A stretch of DNA of 64,000 nucleotides. Source: Amia ocellicauda. Taxonomy: Eukaryota; Chordata; Actinopteri; Amiiformes; Amiidae. A model generated the notes under the pieces. It did no database searches, was not told the origin of the DNA, and was given only the letters and a program-made list of their open reading frames with translations. A program made the translations under genes and the position numbers. Shown one piece after another: positions 33,709 to 45,142 of the stretch (position 1 is its first letter; every line of letters starts with the position of its first letter). Where the stretch lies: assembly GCF_036373705.1 (NCBI RefSeq), contig NC_089863.1, positions 6,299,357-6,363,356 of the forward strand. The letters are read 5' to 3'.

Positions 33709-36686
33709 CTATGCTAAGCCCATTTCTTCCAACACGCTTCGTGGGGATTCGTCTTCCTGTAAGAGAGAGAGAAATAGGACATTAAGGAAAAAGAATAAAA
33801 AAAGTAAGAGGAAATTAGAAAGAGAAACAAGAGCCGTTTGAGTGTCCAGTAGAGAGTACTACGGGATGGGGAAATGTTTTTAAAAATGTTGTGGGATGGG
33901 ACAGTACAGGTATGAAGCTCACAGGACCGGGCAGGATGGGGACATTTTAAAAAATAAAGGTTTCAAGACGGGCAAGAACGGGGATTTAAGCTCCCGGTAA
34001 AAAGCAGGAACAGGACATTTTTTCTTTTAAAAGTAATTAAACGCCACATACCGAACACCGATACTGTAGGTCACACGGTTATCCTTCAAGCCAATCAATA
34101 TCAGATGTCAGAATTTGAAACCAATTCACTTAACCAATGAAGTACAAAGACACCTGTCACCATGAAGGTTAGGGGTTTACTATTTTAGAAAAGAATGGAG
34201 GAGGTGACAAAAGACCCGTTACAAAAGCTTGCGTTTCTGAGAAGGGACAGGGGTCTCACATAAAGCAACACAGGGGAAAAAAATCGTTTTTGAGCGGACA
34301 TCTGTGGAAGCGGACAAAGCAGTAGCAGAGCCGTGCTGAAAATGTTAAACGTATACAGGGACGAGTGGCCGTAAGAGATGTAAATGCTACACCTCCTCGT
34401 CCAGCGGTAATCAGACACGAATATCGTTCCTGTCGGTGACGTCACCCCGGCTCCGCAGTCTCTCGACATGTAGGTCAAGTGTATAAAGACGTCAAGAGCG
34501 CCATCAATGGAGGAGCTACAAAAGGTAATTTGTTTGTGTGTCGTAGCATGAAAGCATGATCGATTACCTTTTGGAAATATAGCTAAATGACGCATGTAAG
34601 ATTCTATAATTGGGTAAGAGGTTAATGCCAAGTGTAGAATTAATAGGTACAGCTGGTGTTGGAATTCACTCCATAGATGTATAAGCTTTTATTCGTTTTA
34701 GAACCATAGAACCATTTAGAACACCCTGTCGCTCTCCAGTGTCCAGTTATGGGTCAGTTTGGAAGGAGAACCCAGCCGATCCGTGCTCCAGCACCAGGGC
34801 CGGGGGGCCGCCGGTGTGAGGGGGCCCGTGGGTCGAGGGCCAGTACGAAAGGTGAACGCACCTCCTGCAGCAGGTCGGCCTGCTCGATGGCCTTGAGCAC
34901 GCTCTTCTTGGACGTGTCCTGGATCTCGCCGCCCATCAGGAACTCATCCAGAATGAAGTAGGCCTTCTCGAAGTTAAAGATGATGTCCAACTCGCACACC
35001 TGACGGCGGGAAGGAGAGAGAGAGAGAGAGAGAGAGATGGGAGGAGACACAGAGAGAGAGGGATGGACAGGCCAAGACAGAAGAGGGGAAACAGAGTGAG
35101 AGAGAGGGAGAGAGCGGAGAAAAAAAGAACAAGGGAGAGGAATGAGGGGAGAAGGAAAAGGCGAGAAGAGAGACAAGAAAAAGAAAAGGACGAGGACATA
35201 GAAATCAAAGAAACGGAAGTAGAAGGGAGGTGGAAGATGGAGAGCAAATGTGTGGGGGTAGTCAAGCCTTGTCTTGGGGAGTCCCAGTCTGCAGCAGATT
35301 GTGCCAGAGCAGGAACTGACACTTCAGCACACAGAAGAGAAGAACATCTGGGTCAGATTCGAAGGAAAAGTCGCAAATGTCAAATGTAACAAAGTTATTT
35401 GACGGTGAATGATGTATTACATTACGTCTCAATGAGAAGTTTGTGCAGGTGACACAAAGGCAGGAGGGGAAGCCAGAGTGAAAGGGCAAAGACAGAAGAG
35501 AAGAGAAAGGAGAAAACAAAGGGAGAGGGACGGCAGACACTCACGCTGCCAAAGTACTTGTCCAGCAGCTCCACAAAGCGATGGATGACTTCCAGGGTGA
35601 TGAGCTCATTGTCCTGCTCCTCCACCGCACAGCAGAAATACAGACTGGCATACCTGAGAGAGGAGGATAGAGAGAGAGGGGTAGGGGGATGGGGGAAGGA
35701 GAGAGAGGGAAGAGAGATTTATTGACAAATTAAAGTTTTATAAATGTAACTGTTAGGCACACAAAATATACCACCACAGTTTTAAAATCCCTCACCCTAC
35801 TTAAATGTGTCTTAAACACATACAGCGGCCTGGTACATCTCTCCATCTCAAGGGTGTCAGACTCCAGTCCTGGGGGCCGCAGAGTCTGCTGGGATTTGTT
35901 CCAGCCCAGCTCTTGGCTCCTTAATTGATCTAATTAAACAATTAACTGGATTCCAGACTCTGAAATGTTCTGTGGGTTCAGCGTTTTGAATAATCAACAA
36001 ATTGTAAGATATCGGCTAAAAAAATAAAATACGGAAGTTTTAGAGAAGTCTACCCGAGTAAATAATGACAATAAGAAATTGGGATCTCCTGATAGAACAA
36101 AAACCAGCAGACACTGCAGCCTGGAGTCTGACGCCACTGATCTATCTGGAAAGAGGTAATCCTGACATCTGCTGGACAGAAAATGAACTGCGCTCTCATC
36201 ACCTACCCATTGGTGTGTGTAGCACAGTGAGTGAGAGTGAGTGAGTGTGTGTGAGTGTGTACAGTGCCCAGCGTGTGCCAATGATTACCTCTTGTAGACG
36301 ATCTTGAGGTCCCTCCACTCCAGAAAGCTGCACATCTTGGGCTTGCGGGCGAGCACTACCTGCATCAGCTCACGCACCATCTTCTTCTTGTCACGCTCCG
36401 ACGTGGCCGTGTACCACTTCTGCAGGCGCAGCTTCCCCTGCCGGCTGAACAGCAGCATGAAGCGCATCTGCGACAGACAGAGCGCATCCCATCAGGGGTT
36501 AAATTCAGCCGTAGCAATTTCCAAAACCTGCACTAGAGGCTGTGGCAGTTCTGTAGTACGAACCATACAGAATTCAGCTTTACTAGAAGTTATAATGCAT
36601 CAATTTATTTTCGTAAGTAATGTGCAATTTATTTGCATAATATTTTATGATAAATTAACATTTATGTATATGGAGGACTGCAGGAG

Positions 36687-36724
<38 letters not shown>

Positions 36725-36748
36725 CTCCTGCAGTCCTCCATATACATA

Positions 36749-36788
<40 letters not shown>

Positions 36789-39700
36789 CACCGATCAGCC
36801 GTAACATTATGACCACTGACAGGTGAAGTGAATAACACTGATAATCTCCTTATCATGGCGCCTGTCAGTGGGTGGGATATATTAGGCAGCAAGTTAACAT
36901 TTTGTCCTCAAAGTTGATGTGTTAGAAGCAGGAAAAATAGGCAAGCGTAAGGATCTGAGCGACTTTGACAAGGGCCAAATTGTGATGGCTAGACGACTGG
37001 GTCAGAGCATCTCCAAAACTGCAGCTCTTGTGGGGTGTTCCCGGTCTGCAGTGGTCAGTACCTATCAAAAGTGGTCCAAGGAAGGAAAAGCGGCCAAGGC
37101 TCATCGATGCACGTGGGGAGCGAAGGCTGGCCCGTGTGGTCCGATCCAACAGACGAGCTACTGTAGCTCAAATTGCTGAAAAAGTGAATGCTGGTTCTGA
37201 TAGAAAGGTGTCAGAACACACAGTGCATCGCAGTTTGTTGCGTATGGGGCTGCGTAGCCGCAGACCAGTCAGGGTGCCCATGTTGACCCCTGTCCACTGC
37301 CGAAAGCGCCTACAATGGGCACGTGAGCATCAGAACTGGACCACAGAGCAATGGAAGAAGGTGGCCTGGTCTGATGAATCACGACTTCAAGGTGTTGACT
37401 TTCCCCAGATGTCAATCCAATCGAGCATCTGTGGGATGTGCTGGACAAACAAATCCAATCCATGGAGGCCCCATGCAACTTACAGGACTTTAAGGATCTG
37501 CTGCTAACGTCTTGGTGCCAGATACCACAGCACACCTTCAGAGGTCTAGTGGAGTCCATGCCTCGACAGGTCTGTTTTGGTGGCAAAATGGGGACCTACA
37601 CAATATTAGGCAGGTGGTCATAATGTTATGGCTGATCGGTGTATATACCATACTGTTCTAGTTATAATTAATGCAAAAATAATAAGGTTGTTATATATAG
37701 TGTCTTTCCTTAAATTTTTTTATATCTCCTGGTGTAATGTAGAGATGAGAAAGAGAGATGAACACAGGAAGACAAACTGGCGAGTCAGTGAGCCGAAACG
37801 GAGGAAGAGGCTGAGGGAGATGGTCTGTGTGAAATACTAGTGCCTGCCGCACTGCTGCAGTAATTGCCGTGGTGACTAATACACTGGCTGACAGATCCTC
37901 AGACCGACGAACACAAGTCAACGCACTGACTGACAGAGTCTCCCGACGGATCCGCCAGCCAAAACTCCATACGGTCACAAAGAGCTGCATGCCGATTGGC
38001 TGACACACTCAACACTGTAACGACACCCTTTTCGACTGGAGCTGGCACAGTGCATAGCGTGTTCGCTCGCACACGAGGCAACGTGTGGTCCAACTCACTC
38101 CCACAAGCACTGGCACTCCACCAAGCACTGCGGCCTGGCACAGTTGTTTACACAATAAGCAGCCCCGCTGGCCGCCTCGCACTCTCACTGGGCACACACT
38201 GTGAAACTCATGGGCCCCTTCGCTCGTGCCTGGCTGGCTGGCACACATGGGCACACACTGCAACACACTAACTGCCATATGGTGTGCATCACTAAAGTGA
38301 CACACTAGGGGCTGGTTTCACGGACCTGCATAAGCACAGAGTAGGCCAAGACTAGTGCTAATCAACCAGCTATATGACTGACTCTGCCACAGCAGCCCCC
38401 CGCCCCGTTCCCTACCCTAATGCCCTCTTCACATTCTCCAGTATGGCTATAGTGGCCACAGTTCACATGAAACATGCAGAGAGAAGAGGCCCAGGGTGGC
38501 GGGGGCAGTTGTCAGCGAGAGAGAAACTGAGATCAACAGAAGGATGAGGAGAAAAATAAAACAGAGGAACCGATTGACAGAGCCATCAGGATATACTAGG
38601 ATGAGCTACTAAGTGAACCTTTTCCTGGGGGAGATTATATTAAAAAATATAAATCAATGCTTATTGACATTTGAAACAACTGATATAAACCACTACGGAA
38701 GGTGACATTAACTTCCACCCCCACCCCTATTCCCACAACACCCCCCATTCACTCAATGAACTCATTCACTCAGCTCCGACTTTTGCTTCATTAGAGCCGT
38801 TTGCAGCTCTTAACACAACCAGTGGCCAATAACATTTATTTTTTATTTTTTATTGATTCACTTCGCAGCATTTTCGAAAACGATTAAAAGAGGCTTAATT
38901 AAACTTTATTGGTTCCATTACAGGGTTTAATTAAAGAACGGAGATGGAGCTGGAAAGTTGAAGTGCATTTACACAAGGAGGCGCGGCTGCCGAGCTCAAC
39001 TGACGCAAGAACCGTGTGCCACCAAAGACTCAATCCTGCCGCCTGTCAATCAGCAGCGTTTTACATCCAAACTGACTGGCAGGGCTGTATCACGATACAG
39101 GGCTCTACAAGGCAGCCTACACAATATTACAAGGTTTACATTACATACATTTTGTATATATATTTAAAAATCTCCACATTACAGGGAATTAAGATTTGTA
39201 TATAACAAATACACCAAATAACCAGAAGTCATATGAAAACATCATTTGAAATAAAAAAGGAAAACAAAATGGGAATATTGTCAAAAGTGATTAATTTAAA
39301 ACAAGGGAAGTAAAGTCTTCAAAATCATGAAAGGCATCAACCACATCAAACCAGAGGAGCTTTTCCAGATCAGCAGGGACACACACACCCAGGGACACAA
39401 ATGGAAATTGGGCTTCAAGACATTCAAGACAGAAAACAGGAGACACTTCTTCACACAGAGAGACGTCACAATCTGAACAAACTCCCCAGCGATGTGGCTG
39501 AAGAGACAATTTGGGAACATTTAAAAATAGACTGGATAGGATCAGGGGCATCGCAAGGGGGTAGGCATCCTAGGCAACTGCCTAGGGCCCCGCGCTGAGG
39601 GCCCCCCCCACCGCACTCACGCGAGAAAGCTCCGCCACCCCCCCACCCCACCGTGGCATCACCGTCAGGAATTATTTTGCCTGGGGCCCCCACATACCCT

Positions 39701-42700
39701 TGAATCGCCTCTGGATAGGATCCTTAAATCACTTAGTTATTAATGGACACCAAACAACCATGATGGGTCGAATGGCCTCCTCTCGATTGTGAACTTTCTT
39801 ATGCTCTTCATATAATCCCAGATGCTAGTCTGAATTTTTCCTGTTGCATAAATACACTGTAGAAAACAGTAAGACGTGTGTGAACTTTGACCTTTGTTTC
39901 GACCGTAGATGTATAGATATTTTTCCTCTGGATAAATGTTTTCATGTATGTAGTGTTATAACCAATGCAGTTTAGTAGAACATAATTGGTATTTTAGGAT
40001 GTTCATAAATATCTTTGACGTTCATATTCATACCTTCACAAACTATATTATATATTTGAATATACAAATACATTGATCTACCATGGCAGGCATTTCCAGT
40101 CCTCAGAGACCAATGGGGTCTCTGGTTGCCATTCCTGCTCCTCAGGGTCCTAGTGCCTGAACAGACAAGAGACAGTGGCTGATTGACAGGGGCCCAGAAA
40201 CCCCGCAGGGGCCCATTAACCCCTCAAGCACTGGAGCAGCCCAGGACTATGTCTATACCATGGGATTCGATCCCAGCTCGAGACGTAAACAGTTCATATT
40301 CCCCAATTCATTTTTTGGGATTCTTCTGGAAACCAAGAGTATTTGTTAAAAAAAAAAAAAAAACATAATCCCAGTTGAAACTAGGGCATGATACAAAGCA
40401 GGGCGACATGCTGCTGCATCATGGCTCCTGGGACTCGGGTTTGATGGGCCTGTTCACCCCTTGGATTTTCTCCTGGGTCTCTGGTCTCCTCCCACAGCAC
40501 AGAGACAGGCTGCCGAGATTGAATGGCTACTGTAAACTGCACTGTGTGCATGTATGTGTGTGTGTGTGTGTGTGTGCGCGCACATGTATGTGTGTGCGTG
40601 TGTGCGCACATGTATGTGTGTGCGTGTGTGTGTCAAAGCAGCCCCGCGAAAGCCTGCCATCTTATCCAGGGTGTCTCCTGCCTGGCGCCCCGTGTCCGAT
40701 GTGATGGCTCACCATCCCCCTGTATTGTAAACGAAAGGAAGGAGGGATGGATGAAACCTTATACTGCGGTAGATCGTATCGTGATGATCACTATATACGT
40801 GCTACAAACAATGGGGACAGATGGGACCTATAGGGAGGACATTACAGCTGAGACAGTTACAAAGGCAGGAATGAATAGAGACTGAAGGACAGCAATAGTA
40901 GGGAGCAACAGGGTGAGGAGCAGGGAGGTGAGTTCAGGTTTGAGTGCCAGGAGGGAAGGGCTGAGGTATTACAGGTGCCATCAGAGCAGGTGTGTCTCGA
41001 GCAGGAGCGGGAGGCCCCCGACTTCCGTGCAAACAAAGACTGACATCACCAAGCGTTATTTCAGCGTGACGTTCCCCTGCCACCTCACTTCGTTAGCACA
41101 GGATCAAGTGCTTTAAAATGAGAGTGAGCTCGTTTGGGTCTAACGAGATTATGGCCGCTGGGCGATTATCTCGTTAAGTGTGCCGGGATCGGGCCCTGCC
41201 GCAGCAGACCTGGGTTCACAACCGTTGCAAAAAGCTCTATCAGGACTGCGAAGTTGTTTTCCGCTCCCCTATCAATTAAGGATCAGCTTGTCATGATCGC
41301 AGACGTGGGGTCAGATGCGTTGGTGTCGCTCTGCAGATGCGTCTGTGTGTACTCGCTATTAGTCAAGGTGAGCCCTTCTCATTTCTCTCTTTCTGGCAGC
41401 TGCCCCCCCATCCCTCCCTTTCAGCATTATTGGACTATAAAAACAAAAAAAAAATAACACCTTCTGTATAAAGTAAAAACAAAACGGGGGTATGGGTTTG
41501 GAAGTGCAGGGAGAGAAGCTTCAGGAGAAATCCAGTCCAGGTGGGGGATTTTTTTCTTTTCTTTTTAAAACCTCATAAATGAATCTTTACCTTTAAAAAA
41601 TAAATTAAAGTAAGATTTTAAGAAACGTAACAATTTGTCAGGATTAAAAAGCTCAGAATCTAGGTGTGGGGGGGCTCTGAGCTACCAACAGTGCTGTCCC
41701 TCCACTCCCCTCACACTCACCTGCACAAACGTAGAAAAACAGGACATAGCAAATCACATCACTTAAAAATATGGTATTTAAAATAAATAAATCTTCAGTG
41801 TCCACATACGCTTAATCAATTTCAATAAGCATCGCTAAATAAATTAATCACTAATGGAGAACATAGTGTGTGGCATCAGCTTTTATTGTATTGGATTCCT
41901 TTAAAAATATACCTTATCGTTATCAAATGAGCAGGTAGTGGTGGTATTAAGTTTTCAAGGTTTGGCAATTTAAGAAAATTCTACCTGTCATTTGTCAAAC
42001 GTCTCTGTGGGCACACAACTCTGAGGCACCGCACTCAGTGCCATTTGTTTATGTTGTCATCCAGAAAACCGCCTACAATAGCATTGCCCTATCACATTTA
42101 TTGGTAAACCCTAATTACTGGTAACTATAATTAAAATGTTCGCTTCTTCATGCGATCTATCACATTAAAACATGCCTAACGATTATAAGAGTTTAAAGTG
42201 AGTCTAAACAAAGGGAAAGCTAAAACCTGGGATAATTAAATGTTTTTTTAGAGAATTGTCAGGACTCTGGGACATTTAATTAAAATTTGGTACTTGGGTG
42301 TTGCTATAGTAGTCATTTCAAATGTGACAACCCTTTGGATAATGTCACACAGGATTAATTTTAAATATAAAAATAAACTAAGGTTTTTCATTATCAGGAT
42401 AGTGAAAATCACATTTTTAATATTGGTAAAATAATCATAACCCCATTAAGCTTACTCAGACAGACTTATCACTCATTTCTCCTGGTTTTCACTCCGTTTC
42501 CTTCCAAGAAAAAATAGCGTGCATTTCCATTATGTTTCTTTTTAATGAGGGAGGGAGGGTGCGTTGCCAGCTTATGCAAGCTGCTCATGGGGGAGGGAAT
42601 GCCAGGAGTTACTGATTGAGCCAAGGAGGGGGCAGAGGTTAGGGGAAACGTTTGCAGCTCAGTGCGCAGACCTATAGGAATACCTGCAGGTAACTCTGAA

Positions 42701-44676
42701 CCAAATGGTTGGCCTGGTTTCCATTCAGGGGAGTCCAGAAAAGGATGAGAATCAGACCGACCAGTTTAATTCCCAACGCGCTGACCCAAGCCTTTGCAAT
42801 GAGATATCCAAGCAACAGCATTCAGAAATGGCTGTTCTTATAGAAGGCCGAATTTGCCTCATATTCACAATATGAATTTACTCAAAATAAGAAAAGCCGG
42901 ACATGATTTTCTTTATCTATCTTTCTGCCTGTCACTGGATCCAGGCTATAGGATGGGCACTGTACTGTGGGTAAAGGTCGGTTTAGGAGCCCGTGTGGGC
43001 AGCTGATTTTAACCCAGCGATCAGGAACTAGCAGGGCAGGATGTGGGAGACTAAGGTGGGGGGGGAACACAAGCCAGCCCTTGTGAGTGGAAACAATAGA
43101 CTGCTTGAAATGGGCACACACGGAACTGCATACACAGACCACGGTGGACACAGGCAAATGTCACAACCACAAAAAAAGTTATGATACACAGGAGGGCAAA
43201 TGGAACCAGGGTTGGGGTCAATTCCTAGGGTCCTAACCAACTTAGTTGCCACCCGGGTTCCGATCGGGGTCAGTGTGAAAGTGGCACAACCCGGGTCAGG
43301 AGCAATCCGCCCCTGAAGATGGGTAAGACAGAGAGTCACGTGTGGCTAGCGGTCTTCAATCCGAGTGCTGTAGTACCAAGTCTATGCCTGAGGTTAAAAT
43401 GGCATGTGTGTCAACAGGAGCCTCCTGTTTACGACTAGGCTGTGCGGTCACTGAACGCCGATTTATTGGCTTTTGTTGCTTCCCTTCGTCTACCTCCTTT
43501 AGGATCGGGTCTGAGACAGCTGGTCTATAAGCTAGCTTCAGCAGCTGGTTTACAGAGGCAAAGATACCACTTGGAGAGATGTTCCCTTTGCCCTTCTCCT
43601 GTTCTAGCTACAGTGGGCTGCCGTCATACACTGTGGAGGAGGTGCCCACTTCCTGTATATCCCAGGGCACCAGAGCCACGATGGGATGGGCAGGTTCGCT
43701 TCCTGTCCAAGAGGTCTCTTCACTACAGCAACATATACATATATATATTTGAAATTCACTACTTTGATGTGATTCCATTAATGTGACTCTACTGCACGGT
43801 TTTCCCAACATGCCTTGCTTTCTCCAAGAAGAAACAGCAGAGGGGTTTTGACAGCGACTTGAGCAGGATTCATTTCTTGTTGACGTCAGTGTATACAGGT
43901 GGAGGTGTGTGTAAATATAGAAGACCACCACATGACAGCAAAGCACGGCATTGAAATACTTGTATCACCATCGGGAAAACTGGGACCCACAGGAATAATC
44001 GTCTAGTCGGTAGGTAACAAAACACAGGTCGTGTACATGACACGATCCACACGCATAAAGAGCACCCTATTTCTATCTCTCTTGTACCAGGTCAGCCCCC
44101 TGTTCATTTCAAAATGCAGCTCACAGAAATAGTTCTCCAGATCACCGAGGCGCAACTTTGCCGGCTGTAACAATGGCTACTTCCACAAACATGACGTCAC
44201 CGGCTCACCTGCCCAGCTGCTCGGCTCGTCCAGCACACGTCCCCGGGGTCATAAAATATCGCCCGGTATGATCACCGTCACGATCTCCATGAACACTACC
44301 CCTTAATTTCTGCCCCTACACTTATTACTTTCGGCCGGGACTCTCCCCAGCCCCAGTCGGCGTCTTGGAAGTGTGGCGAATTGTTACAGATCACCCTCAT
44401 CATGGTTACTATTGTATCCGACTCGACCAGGAAGTGGCATTTGTGTCTGCCCGCCGCCGAGACCCAAGACGAACAAGGAGAGACGTTTCAGGCTCATAAA
44501 AACACCGAGAAAGACAAAACACAAGCCCTGTCGTGGCTCCGGTCCCGTCGCTCACCTGCGAACCGGAAAGACAGGTAGCCACGTCTGCACACACACACAC
44601 CTGGCCACCGCACCGGCTCAGCTCAAAGACCCCCCGGTCCCCCGGTCCCCCGGTCCCCCCCAGCCGGACTCACCAT
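33709..44676 (-). CDS. ap1s1: AP-1 complex subunit sigma-1A, five coding exons, 158 aa
   Basis: This is the small (sigma) subunit of the AP-1 clathrin adaptor, which sorts cargo between the trans-Golgi network and endosomes and helps bind acidic dileucine signals. The coding exons, in gene order, are 44,674-44,676 (ATG only), 36,289-36,467, 35,545-35,653, 34,862-34,999 and 33,709-33,756. They total 477 nt, which is 158 codons plus stop, the human length. All introns are GT-AG and the phases agree (AG|G splits the Arg of VYKR). The protein is one longin-type sigma domain: [19 protein letters not shown] near the start, [40 protein letters not shown], and [17 protein letters not shown] near the end. 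The C terminus [15 protein letters not shown] separates sigma-1A from sigma-1B and 1C. The 8.2 kb intron 1 is full of repeats. The gene lies between vgf and serpine1, as in human. Confidence 0.97.
35857..36133. mobile_element. Inverted-repeat element (MITE-like) in ap1s1 intron 2
   Basis: The left end (GTCAGACTCCAGTCCTGGGG, then CTGCTGGGATTTGTTC) is matched by the reverse complement of the right end (GTCAGACTCCAGGCTGCAG, then CTGCTGGTTTTTGTTC). An AATTAAACAATTAA-type core lies between. It belongs to the same general family as 2,761-2,974. Confidence 0.65.
36663..36748. repeat. 86 bp perfect palindrome with (AT)15 centre
   Basis: The 28 bp left arm (36,663-36,690, containing GGAGGACTGCAGGAGC) is repeated exactly as its reverse complement at 36,721-36,748. 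A 30 bp AT run, itself self-complementary, joins them, so the whole 86 bp can fold into one hairpin or cruciform. A second (AT)n run follows at about 36,750-36,785. Confidence 0.97.
36789..37641 (+). mobile_element. Internally deleted Tc1-like transposon in ap1s1 intron 1
   Basis: The 28 bp terminal repeats (CACCGATCAGCC... at 36,789-36,816 and 37,614-37,641) match at 27 of 28 positions and are flanked by TA. The element is 853 bp, against roughly 1.2 kb for a complete copy. Confidence 0.9.
36919..37586 (+). pseudogene. Tc1-like transposase pseudogene with core deletion
   Basis: The plus strand encodes the N-terminal helix-turn-helix region ([20 protein letters not shown]), then after a frameshift the linker and first catalytic motif ([11 protein letters not shown]). 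It then jumps directly to sequence corresponding to NPIEHLWD (in another frame), followed by the C-terminal tail ([20 protein letters not shown]). The segment holding the second catalytic Asp is deleted, so it is nonfunctional. Confidence 0.85.
39290..39835 (+). mobile_element. LINE-3'-tail-like repeat, split by a hAT MITE
   Basis: Plus-strand phrases include ATGAAAGGCATCAACCACAT, GACACTTCTTCACACAGAGA and GATGGGTCGAATGGCCTCCT followed by TTCTTATGCTCTTCA. They match the general form of a widespread vertebrate LINE (CR1/L2-type) tail with the protein remnant [15 protein letters not shown]. It is interrupted at 39,543-39,713. Family assignment is tentative. Confidence 0.5.
39543..39713. mobile_element. 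hAT-type MITE, 171 bp, nested in a LINE-like repeat
   Basis: The ends CAGGGGCATCGCAAGG and CCTTGAATCGCCTCTG form an imperfect inverted repeat of hAT style. The 8 bp direct repeat GATAGGAT flanks the element at 39,535-39,542 and 39,714-39,721, the duplication size made by hAT transposases. The interior is GC-rich with palindromic CCTAGG/GGGGCCCC motifs and no coding capacity. Confidence 0.88.
40380..40725 (+). mobile_element. SINE-like dispersed repeat with internal GT expansion
   Basis: A diverged copy of the 30,110 repeat (GATTTTCTCCTGGGTCTCTG, GTCTCCTCCCACAGC, AATGGCTACTGTAAACTG, then GTGTCTCCTGCCTGGCGCCC). A (GT)n/(GCAC)n microsatellite has grown at about 40,553-40,633. Confidence 0.55.
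40726..44100. other. ap1s1 intron 1, remaining sequence
   Basis: Unique and AT-rich stretches. No exon, RNA gene or clear transposon was recognised. Confidence 0.5.
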
Positions 44677-44841
44677 TGTGTCCTCTGGGAGACGGCGTGC
44701 TCTTCTCTAAGGCCCGATCTTCGGTATCTCTTCTCGGATCACAACTACTTCCCGAACGGAACTGGTTAACATTTCAAGTCTGACTCAGCCATTGCTGTAC
44801 ACGGTTGGATACACTCTCTCACAACGATCGGGAGGGGGGGT

Positions 44842-44878
<37 letters not shown>

Positions 44879-45130
44879 CGCCGAGGGAGGGAGGGAGGGA
44901 GGGAGGGAGGGGGGGGGTTGGTGAAAGAGAAAAAAAAAGGAAGGGCGACCGGCACTCGCGCCTGCGCACTGGGGTCCCCGGGCCGAAGCACTTCCCGGAG
45001 ATTACCGAACGCTGCCAAGTCCCATTCGGCTCCCCTCCTCCATCTGCGCAGGCGTGATTGCGTGGCGTAGGAGGAGTGGGGGGGGCGATCAAGGGGTCGC
45101 TATGGTAACCGGGCTGCTCTCGCGCCAGTG
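44100..45130 (-). promoter_or_regulatory. ap1s1: GC-rich promoter region of ap1s1
   Basis: CpG-rich sequence surrounds exon 1. Two NRF1-like sites (CGCCTGCGCACT near 44,958 and CTGCGCAGGCGT near 45,044) and a CACTTCCCGGAG ETS-like site lie 270-380 bp upstream of the ATG. (GA)n and (GGGA)n runs at about 44,848-44,910 split the region. There is no TATA box. This is typical of a broadly expressed housekeeping promoter. Confidence 0.6.
44674..44770 (-). other. ap1s1: ap1s1 exon 1 (5' UTR plus start codon)
   Basis: The minus strand reads GGACACAATG|GTGAGT, so the exon ends exactly after the ATG and the next exon begins ATGCGC, giving Met-Met-Arg as in mammals. The upper boundary is unknown; the value given is a minimum. 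The assignment rests on the donor, the Kozak-like ACA before the ATG, and the GC-rich setting. Confidence 0.8.
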
Positions 45131-45142
45131 TTTCTATAGCAA
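45095..45142. promoter_or_regulatory. Pair of RFX X-box-like sites
   Basis: The reverse strand at about 45,096-45,110 reads GTTACCATAGCGAC, one mismatch from GTNRCCNNRGYAAC. The plus strand at about 45,130-45,143 reads GTTTCTATAGCAAC, two mismatches. The two centres lie roughly 30 bp apart at the upstream edge of the GC-rich region. Confidence 0.35.

Noticed and set aside
33709..36467. Assignment of the sigma adaptin as AP1S2 or AP1S3
   Set aside because: The last exon encodes [15 protein letters not shown], the sigma-1A tail, and the neighbours vgf and serpine1 match the AP1S1 locus.
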